Shown here: positions 11,651 to 22,763 of the stretch, in pieces
Layout of the letters: every line of letters starts with the position of its first letter
Numbering within the stretch: position 1 is the stretch's first letter
From: Oreohelix idahoensis
Lineage: Eukaryota; Mollusca; Gastropoda; Stylommatophora; Oreohelicidae
Length of the DNA stretch: 64,000 nucleotides
Assembly: GCA_024509875.1 (NCBI GenBank)
Contig: JAMPIV010019839.1
Coordinates: forward strand, 186,001 to 250,000
Reading direction: 5' to 3'
Notes under the pieces: generated by a model
Seen by the model: only the letters and a program-made list of their open reading frames with translations
Told to the model about the DNA's origin: nothing
The model's database searches: none
Translations under genes and position numbers: made by a program

Positions 11651-13020
11651 CAGTTTCAGATGACAGAGTGCAGGTAGATGCACAGGTCATATCAAGACAG
11701 CATTAACACACTTCATTTCACTGTGACCATATCTTTCTCCAATTCCTTGGATATCGCTAACTGTCCGTGATTCACCTCCCTACATTTATTAGGTCTTGTA
11801 TAAAATACCAAGTGATATCGTAATCAACACAGTAAAACAATTCCTTTCATCCTTCCTTATGTTCCTGGTGTGTGTGCCATTCCATCAAGAAATAATTCTT
11901 TAAAAGCTTTTCTAAAACTATGAACTCACTCTGGCTTCCATTCGCCATTTATTTAAATATACATAGGCTTGTAAGTCCACCAGAAATACACCATAGTTTT
12001 CTAACACATGTTACACACTTCCTAACGCACAATTTGATCAATTATTTAAACAGAATATATATATACATTCTTGCTTACCCTCAGGCACATACAGTCAAGC
12101 TGTTAATGGTTAGAATGATCTGCTCTCAGGTACTAAAGGCAAAGACACTCTTCATTAACACTTTTATTCTTTTTCCGCTCGCTGTGATTTTCAAATATCT
12201 GAATGGCCTCGATTAGCAGAGGGCACGGTCTATTTATACGTCACATCCGGCGACAGTTGTCGAAATGTGTGCTAGAGTTCCCAAAATATATGCAAAAATT
12301 GTCTTGCTGTTCAATTATGAAAAACTAAGAATTCAAATATCTTCGTTATTTCTGGAGCGATTTTATTCATCTAAGGCTTAAAATATGCCCTGAATTAATC
12401 TTCATCTATCTAAGTAATGGTCTTTATATTACATGCTTTAGTTTTATTCTATGCGTAGCCTAAACAGCAAAATTATGGACCAACCTGATGTCTCGATGCC
12501 TTTCACTAGAGATTTCTCCATTACTATATCACTTCCCGTAGAAATCTTATAACTAACGGGTAGAGCATCATTCCTAGTATTGTATTAGTGACCTCTTCCA
12601 GGTGGTACTTCTCTCCTAAAGCTGTAGTTAAATTCCAATCTCAACTGGTTTGCACAAAATTGGAGATTGCCATTGTAGGCTAGTTCGTTATTTGTAAACA
12701 CTGCATAAAGGTGCGTTTTCATTGGTTCTCTCTGCATGCTTCTATTTCTAACGTATGGCGTTTCATTTGGGTAATGAATGACGTGTTGTGACTCCGACTT
12801 CACGACACACAGGTGCCTTATTTTACCTTTCAAAATTAAAAATCAAACAATCTGAGTTCAATAAATTGCATGACCTACTCCTCCATGAGCTGTGAATGGA
12901 GCTGGATTCTTCGTAGGAGTACTTTGGGTATATGTACAGGCTGTATCAGATGTGGCCACATTCTGCTGATGTGGTAGAATTGACATGCCACTGAGGGGCC
13001 CTTTTAGCATAAGACAGAAA
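11651..13020. other. Intronic spacer without recognised element
   Basis: Part of WASHC2 intron 5. No motif is recognised. The minus-strand frame at 12585-12833 has no identifiable domain. Confidence 0.5.
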
Positions 13021-13022
13021 TC

Positions 13023-13345
13023 ACCATCATCATCATTCCTTTGCGTTCCCTGTGGAACATAGGGCAGAAACAGTTGCTCTCCATCGGTTTCTATTCTGGG
13101 CTGTCTTTTTCAGCTGTGCCTAAGTCATTCCAATTTCCCTAACCTCCTCTTCAACATTTCTTCTCCAAGTTCTCTTTGGCCTCCCCACTCTTCTTTTCCC
13201 CTGTAGGTTCCAGTCAAGAGCAATTCTGGCTGCGCTTGATTTTTCTCTTCTGAGAGTATGTCCTATACATCCCCACTTTCTTACCTTAATTTCTGTTTGT
13301 ATTTGGCCGACAGAAATGCTACGAGCTATTTTTGGCACATGCAAG
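13023..13345 (-). pseudogene. RTE-like LINE 3' end
   Basis: The minus strand reads EIKVRKWGCIGHTLRREKSS and, further on, KRRVGRPKRTWRRNVEEEV, the conserved C-terminus of an RTE-like LINE. The frame then meets a stop and an ATC/ATG-repeat tail at 13023-13035. The sequence diverges from LINE upstream of about 13345, so the copy is strongly 5'-truncated. It lies in WASHC2 intron 5, in gene orientation. Confidence 0.75.
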
Positions 13346-13548
13346 ACGTGCCTCAGGCTCTTTTGGCATAAATAACCAGAAGCCAACACCAGAACGTCCA
13401 TAGGCAGATACAGCATGATAAACAATACTAGGAACAGGATGATGTGGTGAGACATGATCACCAATGCCAGTTAGCATGGTACTTGAAGATGATGATGATC
13501 CAGTGTAGTTACACTATTGGTGTGTTACAAGTGGACAGTTAAGTTTAC

Positions 13549-13611
13549 CTCATCTATTTTTTTCTCTTCCCGTGTGTTTGATTCTTGACTGACATCCTCA
13601 TCATACACCCT
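13549..13611 (-). CDS. WASHC2: WASHC2 (FAM21), exon 5
   Basis: A 21-codon exon with a CAG acceptor just above 13611 and a GTAAAC donor from 13548, phase 0 on both sides. The translation begins RVYDEDVSQES and ends EEKKIDE. Vertebrate FAM21 has RVYDEEV at the same point, directly after its FLMLSNTQFIEN segment. The preceding exon (26187-26258) ends with the equivalent QFVEN and the following exon starts EKTKEQREAEL, so the reading frame joins without a gap. The intron between exon 4 and this exon is 12.6 kb and contains a whole retrotransposon. Confidence 0.9.
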
Positions 13612-13962
13612 CTGGGAATACACAATAAGAAAAAACATCTGGGATTTAAAAAATATATATATAACAGGAATATAAAAATACTCATTTGAATACTAGCAAC
13701 TGTTATTTAATTGCCACAGAATAACAAAAGCTACAAGCAATTTTGTTTTATAATAAATAGTAGAAAACAACAAAATATGCTTGACAATGCATAAGAAACA
13801 AAACTGACAGATGTTTACAGCACCAGCAAATCTGTTTCCCTTCCAAAAATAAAATGCAATGAATGCAGGCATTAAATAATTTACAAGGTAAGAGAAGAAA
13901 TGTTTCTCATGCCATCTTCAGCAGCTCACATAAATAAATATATATACATACATATATATGAC

Positions 13963-14508
13963 ATGCAACTATAAACACAGGGTTTGTTGTATCCCTGCTG
14001 CTCAGTGGTGACTTGATTGCAGGCAACTATAAACACAGGGTTTCTTGTATCCCTGCTGCTCAGTGGTGACTTGATTGTAGGCAACTATAAACACAGGGTT
14101 TCTTGTATCCCTGCTGCTCAGTGGTGACTTGATTGTAGGCAACTATAAACACAGGGTGTGTTGTATCCCTGCAGCTCAGTGGTGACTTGATTGTAGGCAA
14201 CTATAAACACAGGGTGTGTTGTATCCCTGCTGCTCAGTGGTGACTTGATTGCAGGCAACTATAAACACAGGGTTTGTTGTATCCCTGCTGCTCAGTGGTG
14301 ACCTGATTGTAGGCAACTATAAACACAGGGTGTGTTGTATCCCTGCTGCTCAGTGGTGACTTGATTGTAGGTAACTATAAACACAGGGTTTGTTGTATCC
14401 CTGCTGCTCAGTGGTGACTTGATTGTAGGCAACTATAAACACAGGGTGTGTTGTATCCCTGCTGCTCAGTGGTGACTTGATTGTAGGCAACTATAAACAC
14501 AGGGTGTG
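13963..14508. repeat. 58-bp minisatellite, left part
   Basis: About 9.4 near-identical units of 58 bp, each containing AACTATAAACACAGGGT and CTGCTCAGTGGTGACTTGAT. The array is cut at 14508 by the retrotransposon and resumes in the same register at 23766. Confidence 0.95.
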
Positions 14509-15591
14509 TGTTGCGTGATGAATTCTCGCAACATCGTTTTATTTCAATATCTGTTTTATAACGCAAGGGCAACAACTGCTTGAAATCTATAGTCACTTTT
14601 CCCGGTAAGCATTTGTCTTCTCGCGTTAGTATCGAATGCAGTTAACTTTTGAGCTGTGGTCATTTTTGCGCTGGACTGCGCATGACTTGTCTTGTTGTTT
14701 GGTCGATCGGTTTCCGCCCACCACTAGTGGGAGTGAGCGATTTGGAATGGCGAAAGAGATGCCTCGTTGAAGAGGGGATCTCCGCTATTTTTTGTTCTGT
14801 CAGGGATGTGTAGTCCTCTTATGGATATTTCGTTTATTCGGGATAATACCTCTAGTGTATTTGCACATGCCGGGAGGCGTGATATTTCTGTATTTCTTGA
14901 AAGCAAGGTAAATTAACATTTTCATTAACTCTATTGATTTTGGGTCGTGAGCGATTTCGATTCATAGCCTGTCTGCGAAAGTCGTCGTCACGAGATGTTT
15001 TTTTTCCCAGCTCACATGTCGCTGCATTGTACTGCATCGGTTGATGCAGGTACCAAGGACCATTACTTGCTACTTGGTTAAATGAACGAGGTTTAGAAAA
15101 CCTTTATTATCTAGAGGATATTTTTGAGGACATTATTTATACTTCGGCAGACGTGTCTGTCTTGCTGAAGTCAAACTAAGGAGAGTGAACTGATCTCATA
15201 CATCTGGTTATCTCCTGGCTGTTATAGAAAAGGATGGAGTTTTCCACCTGACTACATTTACAGCACTTTGAAATATAACATGCATCTGACTCATCATTGT
15301 AATGCTGTCTACCGTTTATTGCTGTATTGAATGTTGCTGTGATAATGACTGTTTGATGTGCCTACACATTTGCGTAACCATTTTGTCACTGTGGCGTCCA
15401 CAATAAATAATGAAGAAAAACGTCAACGGCTGTTTCAAGACTCATTGACTTTATACGTCGTGAGTTTACTGACGTCCTATGTGGATTGCCCTGTTATTGT
15501 TGCATGAACATTGTTTTGACTGAACACATCTACACACTACACAAAACCAGACATGCGGATGCCATCCATCATCATATGGCATCACGCATCA
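14509..15591 (+). repeat. 5' LTR of Gmr1-like element 1
   Basis: 1083 bp, TG...CA ends. It matches 22764-23765 almost base for base except an extra segment of about 80 bp near 15023-15102, absent from the 3' LTR, and a few point changes. Confidence 0.95.
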
Positions 15592-15593
15592 TT

Positions 15594-15611
15594 TGGTGGC
15601 CATAAGCTGGT
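15594..15611 (+). other. Putative primer-binding site
   Basis: Starts TGGTGGCCATAAGCTGG two bases after the 5' LTR, the position where the 3' CCA of a tRNA primer would anneal. I cannot say which tRNA matches. Confidence 0.45.
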
Positions 15612-17023
15612 TTGATTCTGGTACTAGCAAACACGGGGTCCCTTACCCACTTCATTTTCAACAAGAATTCATCAGCATCCTTCAAGAAATTAACATTCTT
15701 CAATACAGTCAACATCTTCAAAATTTTCAAAGTACTCGGCGTTGCCCGGTAAAAGTCAAAATTTCAACTTTTGACGGAAACAAGAATTTGACAGTACCCG
15801 GCGTTGTTACATGTTGCCGGATAACTCGGACTGCTGTTATCTTTTACGCAAGTCAAGCAAGTTGCTGCTGTCAAGGTTCCAGTGCTGTCGTTTTTTGAGA
15901 AGGTCAAGTGCCGGTTGAAACGGGTTGTTTTCTGAAGAAGGCCAAGTACCGATTTCCATCAACTTACTTTTGGATTAGAAGGTCAAGTGCCGAAACAACT
16001 CAACACACAGTATTTCAGAAGCTCTTGTACCATCGTGTTAGCAGTGGAAGCAGTTCAGATGTGCCATCATCGTTGGAGCTTCGCTCTTTAGGACGTTGAT
16101 TGACATCCGTTTTTTCTGCTGTTCTACGATTGGAAGCCTTTAAGTTAAGTGGCCTGTTTGTATGTAAACTGTGCCCTTATACTTCTGCTGAGTCTTCTGT
16201 GTATCATCTCATTCTATATATTATATGTCTATATGTTATTTGTATATTTATATGTTTATATTTCAGCGGGTTCTCGGTTGGGTGGTGTCTCCGTTAGATT
16301 ATGCCACGTCATAGAGGTCGTCTATTGTGAGCGTTTTCTGTAGGGTTTGCAAATTTCCGATACTGGAATTTGCTAAGCGATGTCTGTTGCTATTTATGTT
16401 AGCTGTGATGACATGTTTTAATATTGTTTTCGTTATTATTTCACATTCTTTAGTTTTGTTGTGATTTGTTTGTATTTGTTAGCCTACTCTTGTCTATAAT
16501 TTAGTTTCATACAACATTTTTGTTTATACACTGTGGTGTCATGTATTTTGTTTAATTCTATCGCAGATATCGTCACATTTTTTGTGATATTTCATTAATT
16601 TCTGCTTTATTTTTAGTTGATTTCTGCGAAAGTTTTGTATTGTTGCTGATCTTTGTTATTGTTTACATTGTTATTGTTTACATTGTTTGTATTGTTTACA
16701 TTTTCAATGTTTACATTCTGCATGTGTTTACATAGTCATTGTTTACAGTTATAGTAATTAGTTAATGGGCTATGCTAATGCACTGTTACTACTACACTGA
16801 TGATAAATGAAGGATGAATAGTGTCGTGCACTATTGAATGAGAAGTGCACTTATGATCAAGATTTGAGTGCTGATATTTCATATACAAGTTCTTTGATTG
16901 GAGACTTGTTTCCCACAGAGACTGGGATAATATAATGTGATGTGAATATACAAGTGCTTAATTAAGACTTGTTACACTTAGGTTTGAAATAAATTAGTTA
17001 ATTATTTCAGGTTTTGGACTCAT
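15612..17023 (+). other. Untranslated leader of element 1
   Basis: 1.4 kb between the LTR and the first Gag methionine, with no coding potential that I recognise. The right half is T-rich. Confidence 0.6.
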
Positions 17024-17755
17024 ATGTTAGACAACATGTCTACATTTGAGCACTTTATTGAGCAGGGTAAATTGCTTGGGAAGACTGGTGATAAGTTAGA
17101 AGAATTTGCAACTGCTCGATATGATAAAGCAATGGAAGCTGAACAAAAGAAACTGCATATGGAAGCTGAACAAAAGAAACTGCAGATGCAGGTGGATGAA
17201 AAGAGATTCCAAATGGAAATGGAAAAAAACAAAAAAGGGAATCAGAAGCTGAGGAAAGAAAGCTACAGCTAGAGGCTGAGAATAAAAGACTTGAAAAAGA
17301 AGCTGAGAATAAAAGACTTGAAAAAGAAGCTGAAAATAAAAGACTTGAAAAAGAAGCTGAAATATAAAAGACTTGAAAAAGAAGCTGAAAATAAAAGACT
17401 TGAAAAAGAAGCTGAAAATGAAAGACTTCAAATGCAGGCTCAAGCTGAAGAAAGGAAGTTACAAAGAGAGTCTGATGAGAGGAAAGCAAAAATGGAACAT
17501 GAAGAAAAACTCTTAGCTTTAGAGTTGGAGAAATTGAAATTGACGAGCATGAGTAATGGTAATGATTCAAACAAGGGTTCATCTTCTGGTAAAGCTAATA
17601 ATGATACTTTTAAGATTAAGTTACCAACATTTAGTCCTTCCAGTGATGACATAATGTTCTATCTGGACAGATTTGAACAAGCATGTACAGCTCATAACAT
17701 AGACAAAGCAAAATATGTTTATCAGTTATCAGGGATACTGACAGGTAAGCTCTAA
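17024..17755 (+). pseudogene. Gag N-terminal part, coiled coil, frame-broken
   Basis: Begins MLDNMSTFEHFIEQGK and continues into a K/E-rich coiled coil with repeated AENKRLEKE nonapeptides (about 17270-17400). The frame breaks in the poly-A run near 17227-17235 and returns near 17362, so these two small indels compensate. The last part, ending near 17745, reads FLPTFSPSSDD-like sequence (seen as KLPTFSPSSDDIMFYLDRF), resembling the start of a Gag capsid domain. A further -1 break near 17749 separates it from the next frame. Gag would package the RNA and form the particle. The copy cannot make the full product as read. Confidence 0.75.
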
Positions 17756-20016
17756 GTATATTAAATATGGTGGATGAACCTGACAAGAGCAATTATGAGG
17801 TTGTCAGGGCCGCTTTGTTAAAGAAATATCAGCTTAACGAAGACGGCTATCGTCTACAATTTAAAAACATGTTACCTGAAAATGGAGTTGAATTCTCCGA
17901 GTTTATTGCAAGAATACGCATTACTTTCTCACGATGGGTTGAACTATCTAAGACGGAAAAAACTTATGAAGGACTTATGGACTTAATACTTAGAGACAAA
18001 GTCATGTCATCTGTCAATGAGTCTTTCCTTGCTTTCCTTCATGAACGTAAACCTAAAACAATAAAAGAAATGGAAGATTTCTGTTGCCAATACGTAACTG
18101 CGCACCCACACATAACCATGGGTAACTCTAAGGTGAAAGAAGGTTTACCAGTTGCTTCGGCAGCTCTGTATGGTCAAAACTTTGCTCGTAGATCCCAACA
18201 AAATTTTGATAGAAAGAGTAGCGGTAATTTCTGTCAAAATCATGGAAATCAATTTCATGGTGATTCTTCTTCGAAGAATTGGAGACAACCTGATAGTACT
18301 CGTTTCTATCACCCTAATAATTATAAGCATTTCAAAAGAGGATATGGTAATAGAGGTTATTCCTGCCGAAGACCTCAGAACCAAACAAATAGATGTTCGC
18401 ATCAATGTGAACATGATAGTAATCGTGGAAACTGGAATTCGAACCAGTATAACAATTACAATAGAGACAATAATAACTGCAGAGATAATAATAACTCTGA
18501 TAACTTCAGAGGTAATAATAGTCGGGGTAGATCTCAACACAAAAAAAAGAGATATCAGCAGGCTAATGCTGTACAACAGGAAACTGAGGGAGGCTGTAAT
18601 CATGTTGTTGATAGTAAAAACTTTGACGCTGTCACTAGTTCTGCTTTTGACTTTGAGAGAGCAAACAAATGCCCCCAATGCAGTACTTTATTCGAACCGG
18701 GTACCATAACTACTTTGAGTTGTGGTCACCCACTTCCCGCTCTTCCTGCTGCTGTTGTGCATGACGGGAGGGGTTCTTTAATTCTACATAAGGGTCTTGT
18801 TAATGATACTCCGGTCTCACTACTTTTCGATTCCGGATGCACCACTATTGGTGTTAGACAATCGCTTGTAGATCCATCTTGTGCTACAGGAAGGGTTATT
18901 AAATGTGTCACATTTGGCGGCACTCTAGACAAATATCCTACTGCTGTAATTCGCATTGCCACTCCTTTCTTTACTGGAGATGTGCATGCTTGTCTCTTAC
19001 CTAATCCTATTGCGGACCTTATTATTGGTCGTATTCACGGAGTTAGGGAGTGTACCCCACAGCAGATTGCTGCTTGGGAAGATAATAACATGCAAGCTAC
19101 AAATGCAGTAGTTACAAGAGCACAAGCTCTACAAACACCCGAAACTTCACTGAATAGTGATAATGAAGTTGATAGCCAAGATAGTCACTTAGTAATCACT
19201 CGTGACTCTTTCATAAAATTGCAAGAAGAAGATCCTTCTTTAAAAAAATTCTTCGTTCTTGCGAAGAAAGGTGATCCGAAGCAGGATACAAATAGAAAAT
19301 CTTGGATTGCAATGAGAAACGGCGTACTTGTACGTATGGTACAAGATTCGACTACGTCGGCACATTCGCAAATTCTTGTTCCCAAGAGCATGAGAGTCCA
19401 AATATTACAACATGCTCATGACTCGCAATGTGCTGGACATATGGGTTTTGCCCGTACGAAGTCGAAAGTCCTTGCGGCTTTCTTTTGGCCTTTTGTCAAT
19501 AAGGACATTCGTATTTACTGCCGATCATGCAAGGTATGTCAGGAGGTCAAATCTAGAGGACCACGACATGCTGCGCCTATCCAGGCTGCTGACATTCCTA
19601 TTCGGCCGGTTCAGAAAATGGCCATAGATATTATTGGCCCTTTTAAGGTCAAGTCGGCCAGAGGACATCAGTTTATCCTTACATGTGTCGATATGTGTAC
19701 ACGTTGGCCAGAGGCTATTCCTCTTAAGAGCATATCTACTACAGATATCGCAGATGCTCTTTGGTTGATATTTTCTCGCTTTGGGTTCCCCAGAGAAATA
19801 TTGTCAGACCATGGCACTCAACTCATATCTTACACTATGTCACAGGTAATGTCTACCTTACATATTGAACGATCTCTCAGTAGTATCTACCATCCTATGT
19901 CTAATGGGTTAGTTGAGCGTCTGAATAGAACGCTCAAGACTTTGCTTGGTAAGATAACTGAAGATCATCCTCAAGATTGGGACCAGGGTTTTACCCGCGG
20001 CTCTCTTTGCCTATAG
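17749..20016 (+). pseudogene. Gag capsid, protease and integrase (element 1)
   Basis: One long open frame. First comes the capsid-like region (NYEVVRAALLKKY...FSRWVEL). Next is an Asn/Arg-rich basic segment (about 18200-18570) without a CCHC zinc knuckle, then a CPQC...CGH motif near 18670-18730. The aspartic protease has LLFDSGC (DSG at 18829-18837). The integrase follows, with an HHCC zinc module (QHAHD...GHMG...YCRSCKVC, 19408-19545) and the catalytic triad D in AIDIIGPF, D in LSDHGTQ and E in GLVERLN. Spacing between the last two is 35 residues, the normal DD35E. The frame ends early after DWDQ because of an extra G in the GGG run at 19986-19988. Integrase coming directly after protease defines the unusual order. 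Confidence 0.88.
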
Positions 20017-20953
20017 AGAAGTCCCTAATGAACACACAGGATTTTCTCCCTTCGAACTTGTCTTTGGCGCGCGTCCACGCGGCCCTATGTCTTTATTACA
20101 CGATCTCATCACTGCCGATGATATTAGCGATGAAACTCAATCCTCATATGAGTATGTCATCGCTCTTAGACAAAAGATCATTGAGGCATGTAAGCTAGCA
20201 ACTGCTTCATCAGAAATTGCTAAAGAGAAGGCAAGGCAGTTTGCTAACAAGAATAGATGTCTACGACAACTTTGTCCAGGTGACAAAGCATTCGTCCTAC
20301 TCCCCAGTAGGGAAAATAGACTTCTTATTGCATGGAAAGGTCCGTATGCAATAGTCTCTCGGATTTCCGATGTTGACTATGTGGTCGATATTGATGGAAA
20401 GCATAAAACTTTCCACATAAACATGCTTTCGGAATTTCACGAACGTCCGGACTATTTGCTGCCTATTTTCCAGGCAACGGATGATGCTCCTGCACCTCAC
20501 GGTCATTATTCATCCCTGTCTGTCATTCAGGATGAGGAAGCTACCTTCTCTGATGTCAACCTTCCCCTTCCAGTGGTTCCATTACATTCTACGGAATCTT
20601 GGAAAAACGTTTCTGTTTCTCCTAATCTTTCTGGTGACGAACATCGACAAGTCTCGTCGATGTTACAAACATTTCAGGATGTTCTCACTGACATTCCTGG
20701 ACACACAGATGTCATAGAACATGACATAATTCTTACCGACAATAATCCAATTAGGGTTAGGCCGTATCCTATTCCTATACACTTTCAGTCGCAAGTGGAA
20801 AAGGAAATGGATGAAATGATTCAATTAAATATAATTGAACCATCGACTTCACCATATTCTTCTTCCATGGTTATTGTCCGGAAGAAGGATAAGAACATAC
20901 GAATTTGCGTTGATTATCGCAAATTGAATCAGGTCACAAAGTTTCGACGCTGA
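19988..20953 (+). pseudogene. Integrase C-terminus (GPY/F) and start of RT
   Basis: Continues integrase in the next frame: FAYREVPNEHTGFSPFEL, then the GPY/F module WKGPYAIVSRI (about 20335-20370) and KHKTFHINML. A linker follows and then the N-terminal RT region with DYRKLN at about 20914. An extra C near 20945 ends the frame at 20953. The junction shows that the GPY/F end of integrase is fused directly to RT, as expected in Gmr1-like polyproteins. Confidence 0.85.
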
Positions 20954-22013
20954 ACCGATGCCTTTGTTAGAAGATCTACTGATTAGACTTTCTAATTCTA
21001 GATTCTTCACTAAACTTGACTTGTCTAAAGGTTATTGGCAAGTGCCTTTAGCAGAGCATGCCAAACCTCTTACTGCTTTTTCTACACCTAGGGGTCTATT
21101 TCAATGGAATGTTATGCCTTTTGGTCTCATGAACGCCCCTGCCACTTTCGTTCGCATGATGCGTCGAATTCTGTCACATCGTTCGGATGTCATCGCATAC
21201 TTAGATGACATCTGTCTCTTCAGTGATACCTGGGAAGATCACTATTTAGGGTTATATGACTTACTGTCCACTCTACGTGAGAATAATTTGACAGCAAAAC
21301 CTTCTAAAGCTTTTGTTGGTTTTGGTGAAATCTCTTTCCTGGGTCATCGTGTTGGTCATGGTCTCTTGAAGACAGAAGACCACAATACTTCCAAAATACT
21401 GAACATCTCTGTTCCTAAAACGAAGAAACAAGTTAGGAGTCTCTTAGGTTTAATTCAATTTTATGGGAGATTTATTCCAAATTTATCTTCGATCATGGCA
21501 CCTCTCTCAACATTGTTGAAGAAAGGTTCGCCTAATCTGGTCCGTTGGTCTGAAGAATGCCAATCTTCACTAGACCAAATCAAGAATATATTTTCTTCTC
21601 CTCCCATCTTAAGATTACCTACTCTTGATAGGACTTTTGTTCTTCGGAGTGATGCTTCATCCACTGGGATTGGAGCAGCACTGATGCAAGAATATGCAAA
21701 TACTCTGCATCCTGTTATGTACATTTCTAGAAAACTAAATGCGGCAGAGAGGAACTACTCGGTTTTAGACCGTGAGTTGTTAGCGATGGTTTGGTCAATT
21801 CTAAAGCTACAAAGATTCCTCCTGGGCGCACATTTCATTCTAGAGACTGATCAGAAAGCTCTTACAGCTATTCAGACTAAGAATTTGAAGAGTTCGAGAT
21901 CCACTCGATATGCTATAGCTCTTCAACCTTTTCACTTCACGGTACGAGCTATCCGTGGTGCGGATAATGTGATGGCTGACATTTTGTCTAGATGCCCACA
22001 TGACTCCAACTAA
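20946..22013 (+). pseudogene. Reverse transcriptase and RNase H (element 1)
   Basis: Uninterrupted frame. RT motifs: FFTKLDLSKGYWQVPL, then MPFGLMNAP and the catalytic YLDD (in IAYLDDICLF, about 21195-21215), then FLGHRV. The RNase H has FVLRSDASSTGIGAAL, a DRELLAMVW acidic motif and LETDQKAL, ending at NVMADILSR. The stop is at 22011-22013. It would copy the RNA and remove the template strand. It is separated from the previous frame by one base, so the intact element probably has a single pol frame. Confidence 0.9.
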
Positions 22014-22746
22014 TACTTCTGTCCTATATTTCTATATATTACAGAGTCATAACACACCTATATTTCTACAATAGATTAGCACATCTGTACTTACTTTATA
22101 TGTACACACTATCGTGCTTTGTTGTCATCTTCTTCTGTTCGTTTTTTTAAAATGATAGAGGAGGACTGAGTAGTTAATATAAGGGCCGTTAGTTTACTAA
22201 ACAGCCACAATTATTAATAATGTATTGTACCTTATGAAGCATATTAGTTATTAATTAGCATTATATTGCTTGTACTTTCTCAGAATGTCATTGTTGAGCT
22301 GAGGACTTACCTTACGAGTTCTAGATTGTGTACTTACCCTCGGAATACCAGAGCATATGTCCTGGATCGTCATGTAGTTTAACTTTGCTATGTACTTATG
22401 TCATTACATGTCAAAGAATGTACTATTTAAATTTTCCTATCAGATTTGTACATCCATTTTTAAAGACAATATTAGAGTATGCTGTTTAATGATGATTATA
22501 GTAACTTGCATACGTATATTGTGTTTACATGCTAACGTGATGTGTGTTGGTGACACCTCCCCGATGTGAATATTTTTTGAGACATATTTATTTTTCTGTT
22601 GAGGTATATCCTCACCAGACACTCTATAATTAGCCTATTGTTTGGCAATTTAATTAATTATCAGCGCATAATTCGTGCGTTTTGAGCCGCTTATCGCTTG
22701 CTCTTTGATATTGAAAAAAAAATATGTTCCACATTTTTTTTTTATC
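22014..22746 (+). other. 3' untranslated part of element 1
   Basis: No coding content seen between the RNase H stop and the polypurine tract. Confidence 0.6.
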
Positions 22747-22761
22747 GGGAGGAGGTGGTGA
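22747..22761 (+). other. Polypurine tract
   Basis: GGGAGGAGGTGGTGA directly before the 3' LTR, the expected plus-strand primer for reverse transcription. It is purine-rich but has two T residues. Confidence 0.7.
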
Positions 22762-22763
22762 TA

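Noticed and set aside
17291..17755. Host coiled-coil protein gene
   Set aside because: It lies between LTR and protease and runs into capsid and pol, so it is Gag.
18145..18709. Ile/Ser-rich frames on both strands over the Gag basic region
   Set aside because: Shadows of the Asn/Arg-rich Gag segment in other frames.
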